Assembly: GCA_002862165.1 (NCBI GenBank)
Contig: PKCL01000260.1
Location: forward strand, 1-15,950
DNA from: Planctomycetaceae bacterium
GTDB taxonomy: Bacteria; Planctomycetota; Planctomycetia; Pirellulales; UBA1268
DNA: 15,950 bases
Direction of reading: 5' to 3'
Positions 7,885-14,896 of this stretch are shown one piece after another. Each line of letters begins with the position of its first letter. The stretch's first letter is position 1. The translations under genes and the position numbers were made by a program. The notes under the pieces are model-generated. The model searched no databases. It was not told where the DNA came from and saw only the letters and a program-made list of their open reading frames with translations.

Positions 7885-9375
7885 ATGGACGTTGATCACA
7901 AAGAATATCAAAACGAGCAGGCACGTCCCGATAAAAGAAACAGGAACGCTGGGCTGCCTGTAGCGCTCGCTTTTCTTGGCGTTGGTGTCGTGTCACTCGG
8001 CATGATGTCGAATGCGACACTCCTGCCTTTAGGTACAAGTGTGTTGATCTTCCATGTAACAGCATGGGTTGGGCTGGCACTACTATTAATCAGAAGAATG
8101 TATCTGGCAGCCTTTTACGTCATGCTTTTTTATATGCCACTTAGTTCCTCAATTGGCTATGTATTTGTACAAGACTATCTATTCTGGCTCTCGAGCCGAG
8201 CTATTCCTTTGGGTCGTGATCCTGCTACAGTTTCCACGATGATGTGGATTGGTGAGATTGGACTCTGTGGTTTGCTTTCGGGCATTTTTTCTACGAAACA
8301 ACTGCAACAGAAACAGCCGCAGATACAGCATAAAGAAATAGAAAATAGTTGCGTTCGGAAGCGAATTCTTGGTGTACCCTTATTTTTATTTCTTGCTTTA
8401 TTTGCCCTGCTTCTCTCTTGGGGAGCAGCCCCTGAACAGACAATATTTAATGAGGCATATGGCAGCCAACGGTTTACTCGTGCAAGCTCGGCGGGCTTTA
8501 ACGCGGGTGCACTGTCCTCATACGTTCTTTTAATTCTGTTGCAGTTGGACATTTACCGTACAAAGAATAAATCTTTAAAGATTGCAATCCTTGGCTTTGC
8601 GATTTTTTATATTATTATTTTTCTCCAACTATTACGAGGAGACCGGGAGTCAAGTGGCCTCATTGCAGGCATGGTTTTGGTCCAACTCGCTTTTGGATCC
8701 AAGCATATACAAAAACAACTGAAGGCTGCTGGCGTAACAATCTGGAAGAATATCTTTAGTCTTGTTGTGTTACTCGTTCTTGTAGCAGCGTTTGTTTTCC
8801 TCGGTTCCTTTCGCAGTGAGGCTACGAATCGAACTGTTACGGTAGACGATTTAACTGAGATGCTGGTACGAGGTATGCGGCAGAATACTTGGACGGCAGC
8901 TGGGGTTAACAACCTTGCCCTTGCTGATGAAGTGGTTAATCAGACGCCAGAGTATTTTTTTGGCAAGACTTACGTAGACTTTTTTCTTTCTCTACCGCCT
9001 AGTTTTGTTGCTCGCGCTATTGGGTACGAAAGACCAATCAATAGAAACGCTGGTCCGGGCCTGTGGTATCGTCACATCACGAATGGAGGAACGCATGCAG
9101 TAATAGTTCCATTTAAGAATTTTGGTGCTTTCGGCCTGCTTGCATTTATGTGTGGTCTTGGTCTTTTACTTGGTTTTATAAATAAGCTCGATGGGTCGTG
9201 TCTACTAAGAAATCAGTATATTTATGGCGTCTTCGCTGTGTCCGGCTTTAAGTGGTTTTGGTATGGTGAGATGAACCTTATTCGAGCATGTATGGCCGCA
9301 ATAATTTTCTATTTTCTATACATGTTTTTTGTAGGTCAGACAAAAGTTAGTAGAGGTCTACCCGTTGGGAATTAG
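7885..9375 (+). CDS. Wzy-type O-antigen/exopolysaccharide polymerase
   Basis: Predicted inner-membrane polymerase that joins flipped repeat units at the periplasmic face. I chose ATG 7885, 7 nt after the asnB stop with GAGAG ending 4 nt upstream, rather than the TTG at 7840 inside asnB; this gives 496 residues. A hydrophilic N-terminus of about 20 residues is followed by about ten to twelve hydrophobic segments. RGDRES (251-256), right after a helix, resembles the Arg-rich GxR motif of O-ag_pol_Wzy proteins. A long periplasmic-looking loop (about 310-400) with PINRNAGPG and GGTHAVIVPFKNFGAFG then leads into the last helices, again as in Wzy families. Position in an operon-like run with the flippase two genes upstream supports the role. 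An O-antigen ligase is the main alternative; sequence conservation in these families is low. Confidence 0.75.
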   Translation: MDVDHKEYQNEQARPDKRNRNAGLPVALAFLGVGVVSLGMMSNATLLPLGTSVLIFHVTAWVGLALLLIRRMYLAAFYVMLFYMPLSSSIGYVFVQDYLFWLSSRAIPLGRDPATVSTMMWIGEIGLCGLLSGIFSTKQLQQKQPQIQHKEIENSCVRKRILGVPLFLFLALFALLLSWGAAPEQTIFNEAYGSQRFTRASSAGFNAGALSSYVLLILLQLDIYRTKNKSLKIAILGFAIFYIIIFLQLLRGDRESSGLIAGMVLVQLAFGSKHIQKQLKAAGVTIWKNIFSLVVLLVLVAAFVFLGSFRSEATNRTVTVDDLTEMLVRGMRQNTWTAAGVNNLALADEVVNQTPEYFFGKTYVDFFLSLPPSFVARAIGYERPINRNAGPGLWYRHITNGGTHAVIVPFKNFGAFGLLAFMCGLGLLLGFINKLDGSCLLRNQYIYGVFAVSGFKWFWYGEMNLIRACMAAIIFYFLYMFFVGQTKVSRGLPVGN

Positions 9376-9387
9376 AAATTTTAGGAA

Positions 9388-10548
9388 TTGAAAGAACGTC
9401 CGGTGAATAAAATACTTAATATTTTTGGACCACTTTTTTTTTCAGTTATTTTTTCTTTGCTTGTCATGGCAGGGATAGCACGGCAACCAAAAATTAAATT
9501 TTCAGAGGTTGCCCTTGGTGCACAAAATACATCGCGTTTTGCGGTTCGCGATGGTACCTTGATTCATATACAAAAAAGAAAAGATTTTCCAGAACTTATT
9601 TCTGGTGTCAAATCAAGAAATCTTGGAAATACCATACTTTGGCTTGGTAATTCCCAATTACATGCAATTAACAACGCGCATGTAAATGATGAAACTGCGG
9701 TAGCAAAAGTCCATGACTTTTTATTAGGTGAATTTGATACAGTCGCAACAAGCTACCCTAATGCAAACTTGCAAGAACATCTCGTAACACTTGCTTATCT
9801 GCATAATAAATTGAATAACATTAAAGTCTTAATCGTGCCTTTGGTCTTTGATGATTTGCGAGAAACTGGAATCCGTGATGACATACAACCACTACTTGAA
9901 AATCCTAGTGTCGCTGAGCAGCTGAAAACTTTACAATGCTGCGACCATCTTGTAAGAGGAGTTTTTTCTGATCTTGATCCACATTCCTCCGGTGTAGTGA
10001 AGCAAGAAATCGAAACAAGGGAAACATTGCAGGACAAAACGGAAAAGTTTTTAGATCAAATTCTCGAAAGAAATTCGATCATCTGGGCATCCAGAGAGAA
10101 AGCAAGAGGGCTTTTTTTTCTGCAGCTATATCGACTACGGAATACTGTTTTTGCCATTACACCACAGACAAAACGTGCTGTCATAAAGCCCCGCTATAAG
10201 GCGAACATCGAGGCTTTTAAGGGAATACTCGAATTGGCAAACCGCGATGCAATTCAAGTAGTCAGTTATATTGCTCCACTTCGGACTGATGTTAAGCCGC
10301 CGTATGACCTTGCCGCATATACGTCATTTAAAAATGAAGTAAGGATTCTCTGTAGCCAATTTCCCAATGTTTCATTTTTTGATTTTGAGAGAATAGTTCC
10401 GGCAGAATACTGGGGATTAAAAAATACTACTTCACTGAACACGGCACAGGAAATCGACTTCATGCATTTCATGGAGCCTGGGCATCAAAAGCTTGCCAAT
10501 GCTATTGTTGAGGTATTTCGAAGTATGAATTTGGAGAACGTTCGTTGA
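9388..10548 (+). CDS. Membrane-anchored SGNH/DltD/AlgJ-like protein, partner of the MBOAT acyltransferase
   Basis: A 386-residue protein with one N-terminal helix (about 10-32) acting as an uncleaved anchor or signal, then a periplasmic domain. GNSQ (87-90) sits after a hydrophobic strand (TILWL) where SGNH enzymes carry GDSx, with Asn in place of the usual Asp. DFMH (357-360) near the end supplies a plausible Asp/His pair in DxxH form. In alginate (AlgI with AlgJ/AlgX) and D-alanyl teichoic acid (DltB with DltD) systems, such proteins work with an MBOAT carrier to place the acyl group on the polymer. Here the gene overlaps the MBOAT gene by 4 nt, strong support for that pairing. The start is uncertain: TTG 9388 has AGGA only 1 nt away, while GTG 9403 gives MNKILNIFG. 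Enzyme activity is inferred. Confidence 0.75.
   Translation: MKERPVNKILNIFGPLFFSVIFSLLVMAGIARQPKIKFSEVALGAQNTSRFAVRDGTLIHIQKRKDFPELISGVKSRNLGNTILWLGNSQLHAINNAHVNDETAVAKVHDFLLGEFDTVATSYPNANLQEHLVTLAYLHNKLNNIKVLIVPLVFDDLRETGIRDDIQPLLENPSVAEQLKTLQCCDHLVRGVFSDLDPHSSGVVKQEIETRETLQDKTEKFLDQILERNSIIWASREKARGLFFLQLYRLRNTVFAITPQTKRAVIKPRYKANIEAFKGILELANRDAIQVVSYIAPLRTDVKPPYDLAAYTSFKNEVRILCSQFPNVSFFDFERIVPAEYWGLKNTTSLNTAQEIDFMHFMEPGHQKLANAIVEVFRSMNLENVR
10533..10536 (+). promoter_or_regulatory. Shine-Dalgarno GGAG for the TTG start of the MBOAT gene
   Basis: GGAG inside the end of the SGNH gene lies 8 nt before TTG 10545. The start overlaps the previous stop as TTGA, a layout typical of translational coupling, and supports a non-ATG start here. 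Confidence 0.6.
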
Positions 10549-12050
10549 TCTTCAATTCAGTCACGTATCTCGTCTTTTTGACGGCTGCAACAATCCTTTA
10601 TTGGGTTCTTCCCAATCGTGCCCGTCTATACATGCTTTTTATGGCAAGTGTCACATTCTACGGATTTTGGCGATGGGACTTTGTGCCAGTGATGCTGTTT
10701 TCCGCAATGGTGGACTATTTTGTGTCACTAGCGATGCAAAAGAAGCAAGAGCATAGAAAGATTCTGTTATCGATTAGTCTTCTGACAAATCTTGGATTAC
10801 TTTTCTACTTCAAATACTTGCTATTTTTTGTTGAAAATTCCTGGAGTGTTCTCAATTATTTTGGATTCTCACAATCCCCTCCGGTACTAAATATTATTCT
10901 TCCACTTGGAATAAGTTTTTACACCTTTCAGACAATCAGCTATTCAATTGATGTTTACCGGCGGCAAACGCAAGCGATTAGTGACTTTGTGTTGTACGGT
11001 TGCTATGTAATGTTTTTTCCACAGCTGGTGGCTGGCCCAATATTGCGAGCGGGTGAGGTGATCCCACAGTTACAAGAACGGCCACAGTTCTGCTCAGAAA
11101 ACATAGCTGTCGGTATGAAAAGAATACTTGTCGGACTTTTCCTCAAAGTTGTCCTAGCAGATAATATCGCACCACTTGTTGATGAAGGATTTTCCATAGA
11201 GGCAACGCAGCTTTCAGCTATTGACGTGTGGACCCTTGCCTTTCTTTTCGGTTTTCAAATCTACTTTGATTTTTCAGCGTATTCCCACATTGCCTTAGGT
11301 TCAGCGAGATTGATGGGCATTGTTTTTCCGGAGAATTTTCGATTTCCATATAGTGCTACTTCGCCAAAAGATTTCTGGTCAAGGTGGCATATCTCATTGT
11401 CAAGTTGGATACGTGACTATTTATACCTGCCGTTGATGGGTGCTAGGGTGGCATCTTCGGGAACGCAGGGTGGTCTAGAGAAAGTTGTGGATGGTACCGC
11501 ATCATTGCCGTTGGGAAAACAAACAAAGAATATGAATCAGTTAAGCCCAAGCAACGCACAGAGAACCAAAGCGCTTTTTCTTACTTGGGCTATTATGGGG
11601 TTCTGGCACGGGGCAAACTGGACTTTTGTCTTATGGGGCGTCTACCATGCTGCGTGTATTTTCGGCTATCGATGCCTTCGACCATTTGTGAAAGAGATGC
11701 CGTCTACCTGGCGACAGGTATTGGGGTGGTTCATAACCTTGCCCGTAATGATGCTTGGTTGGATACCTTTTCGAGCTATTGATCTGCAACAGGCCTTTAT
11801 AATGTTACGAAAAATATTTTATCCTCAAGCGTACTTTAGCCTTGGCATGAGAGAGAATACGTACTTAGTGGCTCTTGTTTTGCTTGCGGCTGTTGTAGGC
11901 ACGGAGTTTATTGATCGACAGATCTATCAACCATCGAAGAAAATTCCTAGCCTTTGTTTCATTCTAGAGACAGCTTTATTGACAGTAGTCACAGTATTAG
12001 TTTTTGTTTTCTTACGACCGATTACACAATTTATCTATTTTCAATTTTAG
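10545..12050 (+). CDS. MBOAT family O-acyltransferase (AlgI-like)
   Basis: Inner-membrane enzyme expected to pass an acetyl group from a cytoplasmic donor across the membrane to its SGNH partner, for O-acetylation of the polysaccharide. The N-terminus MIFNSVTYLVFL and YWVLPNRAR match AlgI-type starts, supporting TTG 10545. Family blocks follow in order: PLGISFYTFQTISYSIDVYR, FPQLVAGPI, FDFSAYSHIALGSARLMGI, FWSRWHISLSSW with His282, and GFWHGANWTFVLWG with His355; the two histidines are the conserved MBOAT pair. At 501 residues, length is normal, but the loop between these histidines (about 300-340) is longer than I recall for AlgI. It overlaps the SGNH gene by 4 nt and ends 4 nt before the methyltransferase. 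Acetyl as the group moved is inferred from the family. Confidence 0.95.
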   Translation: MIFNSVTYLVFLTAATILYWVLPNRARLYMLFMASVTFYGFWRWDFVPVMLFSAMVDYFVSLAMQKKQEHRKILLSISLLTNLGLLFYFKYLLFFVENSWSVLNYFGFSQSPPVLNIILPLGISFYTFQTISYSIDVYRRQTQAISDFVLYGCYVMFFPQLVAGPILRAGEVIPQLQERPQFCSENIAVGMKRILVGLFLKVVLADNIAPLVDEGFSIEATQLSAIDVWTLAFLFGFQIYFDFSAYSHIALGSARLMGIVFPENFRFPYSATSPKDFWSRWHISLSSWIRDYLYLPLMGARVASSGTQGGLEKVVDGTASLPLGKQTKNMNQLSPSNAQRTKALFLTWAIMGFWHGANWTFVLWGVYHAACIFGYRCLRPFVKEMPSTWRQVLGWFITLPVMMLGWIPFRAIDLQQAFIMLRKIFYPQAYFSLGMRENTYLVALVLLAAVVGTEFIDRQIYQPSKKIPSLCFILETALLTVVTVLVFVFLRPITQFIYFQF

Positions 12051-12054
12051 TAAT

Positions 12055-13035
12055 ATGAAGAAAAAACATCTTAAGTTCCTCTGTGATCCAATTACAAAAG
12101 CCGATCTTGTTCTAGAGGATGCAAAATATATTGGTGAAGAAATAGACAGTGGTGTCCTTCGATCACCTGATAATTGCTATGTAATTAGGCAGGGGATACC
12201 GCGATTTGTAAATGATGAAGGCTATTCCGATAACTTTGGTTATCAGTGGAATCGCTGGTCAAAAATTCAATTTGAAGATGAAAATATTGGGAAGCCCATG
12301 CAGGGGCATACCACAAGAATGTTTGAATCAATCACTCAGTTTTCAGCAGAAAAGATCAATGGAAAGACGGTACTGGATGTAGGGTGTGGGCCGGGTCGAT
12401 TTACTGACGTAGCTGCAAGCATGGGAGCGACAGTGATAGCTCTTGATTATTCTTCAGCAATCGATGCTGCCAAAGCCAATTTTGCTGGTAAGGATGTTGA
12501 TATATGCTTCGTTCAAGGTGATGCATTGCAATCACCAATTAAGTTAGATTGTGTTGACAATGCATTTTCGATAGGTGTTCTTCACCATACTCCATCACCA
12601 GAAAAAGGCGTGCAAGAAGTTTTTGGAGTGCTAAAAAATGATGGTGAGTTCGCCATTCGGGTTTATGCTGCCAAAGGCTTCTATACGTATCCAATGGTTT
12701 GCTTTTGGCGGAACATTTTTATCAAATTACGGCCTGTATGTGGCCACTACCCTCCATTAATATATTCTTATCTATTTGGAACTCTAGGTTTTATTCTAGG
12801 AAAGATATGGAGGCCATTGTCGTATCCACTGCGGGCAATTTTTCCTACGGCTTTCTTGCCAGACTATCAGTGGATGATTCTTGAAACATTTGATGCGATT
12901 TCGACGAGCTATCAGAGTGGTCATGTGCCCAGTGAAATCAAGCAATGGTTGAATAATTCAGGGTTCAAAAAGATTATTCATGTTAAAGACAATGACTTTA
13001 TCGGAACAAAGTTTGTAGACAGTATTAGTCAATAA
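12055..13035 (+). CDS. Class I SAM methyltransferase with Trm112-like N-terminal domain
   Basis: Predicted cytoplasmic SAM-dependent methyltransferase of 326 residues. The first 50 or so residues resemble the Trm112/YcaR small domain (LKFLCDPITKADL at 7-19, then GIPRFV), but only one Cys is kept, so zinc binding by the usual CxxC is unlikely. The catalytic Rossmann domain starts with VLDVGCGPG (motif I, 108-114), then VIALDYS (acidic end of strand 2) and FSIGVLHHTPSPEKG with the strand-4 block of type-11 methyltransferases. The C-terminal 100 residues hold hydrophobic, aromatic-rich segments. I chose ATG 12055, 4 nt after the MBOAT stop, over the TTG at 12004 inside that gene; no SD is visible. 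In this setting O-methylation of a sugar is the natural guess, but the acceptor is not known. Confidence 0.87.
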   Translation: MKKKHLKFLCDPITKADLVLEDAKYIGEEIDSGVLRSPDNCYVIRQGIPRFVNDEGYSDNFGYQWNRWSKIQFEDENIGKPMQGHTTRMFESITQFSAEKINGKTVLDVGCGPGRFTDVAASMGATVIALDYSSAIDAAKANFAGKDVDICFVQGDALQSPIKLDCVDNAFSIGVLHHTPSPEKGVQEVFGVLKNDGEFAIRVYAAKGFYTYPMVCFWRNIFIKLRPVCGHYPPLIYSYLFGTLGFILGKIWRPLSYPLRAIFPTAFLPDYQWMILETFDAISTSYQSGHVPSEIKQWLNNSGFKKIIHVKDNDFIGTKFVDSISQ

Positions 13036-13101
13036 ATCATAGCCATAACAAACTATCTTCTGGTGTTAATGGCAGTGTAATTTGCTTCAAGCTATGAATT
13101 T

Positions 13102-13116
13102 AAATAGCAGCTATTT
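13102..13116. terminator. Possible weak bidirectional terminator hairpin between convergent genes
   Basis: AAATAGC (13102-13108) and GCTATTT (13110-13116) form a nearly perfect palindrome that overlaps the stop of the - strand methyltransferase. A second, longer-range pair TCATAGC (13038-13044) and GCTATGA (13091-13097) encloses most of the 75-nt gap. Both are AT-rich and lack strong T-runs, so termination is a guess from the convergent layout. Confidence 0.25.
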
Positions 13117-13842
13117 CCTTGCTTCAATAATGAAGCCCGCGGCCATTTTTTCAAGGCAGAATTTTGCGCAGATATTTTCCCAGAGTGCAACAAGGATGAA
13201 TGTGGGTGCAAAAAAAGAAAAGTAGTCCGTTGCCCTGTAATAGCATGAAATTTTTATGTCTTTAAAGCCTGCCTTTTCACATTCTTTTCGCATTTGGCAT
13301 GGGGAACATAAGTTAAAAAATGCTAGATACCCGCTCACGTCTGCCGCTTGAGGTCGTAATACCTTAATCAAGATTTTCTGTAATCGATGTCCAACAAGCC
13401 GTAAAAGTAGAGAGTAGGGATGGTATTTTGATGGGACATAGTGGATCATTAAGCCGCCATCATTCAGGGCCTTATGCATATTGTTAATACTCTTTTTATT
13501 ATCTTTTACGTGTTCTAGCAGAGTCTTAGAAATGATGAGATCCGATCTCTGGGTAAACTTTTCTTCTATCGACTGAACAAAAAATTCATCATAAATCAGA
13601 TTGCAATCTGGTCGAAAATCAATATCCATACCGAGATATTTATAAGATGAACTTTTCTCTAATAAAGGCCGGTCAACACCACCTATTTCCAGGACAATCT
13701 GTGGCTTAATCTCAGCGACAGCATACTCGATTCTAGAAGTGAGATCCTTTGATGCATTCCGGCTTGATCCAAAAATATTTGGTAAGTATTGAACCAATGC
13801 TCTGCTAATTTCTTGGTTGAATTTTACTATGGCGCGGATCAT
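13111..13842 (-). CDS. SAM-dependent methyltransferase (type-11-like)
   Basis: A 243-residue predicted cytoplasmic methyltransferase. VLEIGGVDRPLL (about 50-61) is motif I, with GG-D in place of the common GxGxG; YLGMDIDF (69-76) gives the acidic end of strand 2; DLIISKTLLEHVKDN is the strand-4 region of methyltransferases that act on small or glycan substrates. NDGGLMIHYVPSKYHPYSLLLRL after it is the usual post-motif strand and loop. The C-terminal third is rich in aromatic residues (CYYRATDYFSFF) and may bind the acceptor. Start ATG 13842 has CGAGG about 11 nt upstream, a long spacing. It lies 47 nt after the epimerase gene on the same strand and faces the + strand cluster. It shares no obvious close similarity with the methyltransferase at 12055. 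Acceptor unknown; sugar O-methylation is inferred from context. Confidence 0.82.
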   Translation of the reverse strand: MIRAIVKFNQEISRALVQYLPNIFGSSRNASKDLTSRIEYAVAEIKPQIVLEIGGVDRPLLEKSSSYKYLGMDIDFRPDCNLIYDEFFVQSIEEKFTQRSDLIISKTLLEHVKDNKKSINNMHKALNDGGLMIHYVPSKYHPYSLLLRLVGHRLQKILIKVLRPQAADVSGYLAFFNLCSPCQMRKECEKAGFKDIKISCYYRATDYFSFFAPTFILVALWENICAKFCLEKMAAGFIIEARK

Positions 13843-13889
13843 AAGAAAAAAACCTCGTTAGAATATACAGCCGACACTTAAGTACGAAT

Positions 13890-14885
13890 TCAAAAAGCGT
13901 CGTAGTCCTTCTTGGCTAACCAAGCCAACGTTTCAGAGCATCCCTCTTTAAGAGAGTAAGGCAACTCACCAGTAATTGTGTTGAGTTTTTCAAGTGGCAT
14001 GCCGCCAGTTTCTGTCCGCATATTTTGAAGTCGAAAACTGGATAATGGCGGATTTGAATAGCCAAAAAATCGCATGCCGTCACCAACTTTAGCAGCGAGG
14101 TTTATGAGCCCTTCTGGTAGTGTTTTGATCGTCGGTGAGTGGGCAAGTTTTTGGATGATTGTAGCCCATTCAGAAATGACAAACGGTTGATAATCAGAGA
14201 GATAATATGTTTTCTTATGGAAATCTTGCGGTGGTGCGGTGAGCAGGGCATGTAATTGGAAAACTGTATTTCCAACATAGCCGAAGACTTTGGGAGTGTC
14301 GGCTGAGCGAATGTGGTAATACTTGCCGGCAATGATCCTTTCAAAGAACCCTCGATATGGTGCTTTGAACCAGGGCCCCCAAATAGAACCGGGCCTGACT
14401 ATACACCATTCTGACCCTCGAAGATCACAGGCCCTTACAGCCTGCTCACCGATTTTTTTACTTTCTCCGTAAAGCGTCTCTGGAGAGTAATCTTCAGGTG
14501 ATGTCGGATAATACCCGTTTCGATGGACGAGTTTGGTCGAAGTAAAGATTATGCGTTGTACTGTTTTAGTTGCATTGGCTGCCTCGATGATATTCTCAGT
14601 ACCAATCGTGTTGACGTCGTAGTGATGAATATCACGGTGTTCTGTGATGTCAGTTCTGGCCGCAAGATGTATGACAGCGGTTGGAGAAAAACTCAGAAAG
14701 ATTTCCTTCAAGTTTTCCTTGTTGAGCAGATCGATATGGGAAAAATATGCTTGATGGTTTTTTTTTTGTGGTTCAACGATATCGACGGAACAGACATCAC
14801 TGCCTTGGTCGAGCAGATAGTCAATCAAATTGGTTCCAATAAAACCGGACCCACCAGTGATGAGAACCCTTTCTTGCACACTCAT
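13890..14885 (-). CDS. NAD-dependent nucleotide-sugar epimerase/dehydratase (extended SDR)
   Basis: This 331-residue enzyme should use NAD(P) to epimerise, dehydrate or reduce a nucleotide sugar in the cytoplasm. The Rossmann motif GGSGFIG is at 11-17, DIV (35-37) ends the second strand with an acidic residue (NAD preference), HLAARTD (73-79) is the usual strand-4 block, FTSTKLV (114-120) carries the Ser/Thr, and YGESK (139-143) is the catalytic YxxxK. IVRPGSIWGP follows, again typical. Length is normal for extended SDRs. Start ATG 14885 has AAGGAAG right before it, overlapping the stop of the carbamoyltransferase, so the two genes are probably translated together. Coupling to a carbamoyltransferase suggests it makes the sugar that is carbamoylated or a neighbouring residue. 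The exact reaction cannot be read from sequence. Confidence 0.9.
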   Translation of the reverse strand: MSVQERVLITGGSGFIGTNLIDYLLDQGSDVCSVDIVEPQKKNHQAYFSHIDLLNKENLKEIFLSFSPTAVIHLAARTDITEHRDIHHYDVNTIGTENIIEAANATKTVQRIIFTSTKLVHRNGYYPTSPEDYSPETLYGESKKIGEQAVRACDLRGSEWCIVRPGSIWGPWFKAPYRGFFERIIAGKYYHIRSADTPKVFGYVGNTVFQLHALLTAPPQDFHKKTYYLSDYQPFVISEWATIIQKLAHSPTIKTLPEGLINLAAKVGDGMRFFGYSNPPLSSFRLQNMRTETGGMPLEKLNTITGELPYSLKEGCSETLAWLAKKDYDAF

Positions 14886-14889
14886 GGTG

Positions 14890-14896
14890 CTTCCTT
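14890..14896 (-). promoter_or_regulatory. Shine-Dalgarno AAGGAAG for the epimerase gene
   Basis: Read on the - strand, AAGGAAG ends 4 nt before the ATG at 14885 and overlaps the TAA stop of the carbamoyltransferase (14897-14895). It is the strongest SD noticed in the window and fixes the epimerase start. Confidence 0.7.

Noticed and set aside
8175..8552. 125-residue ORF on the - strand inside the polymerase gene
   Set aside because: Lies wholly within a well-supported gene, with low-complexity Cys/Arg/Lys content typical of an antisense shadow.
12004..12054. TTG start that would extend the methyltransferase into the MBOAT gene
   Set aside because: The Trm112-like domain begins at ATG 12055 and the extension overlaps conserved MBOAT C-terminal codons.
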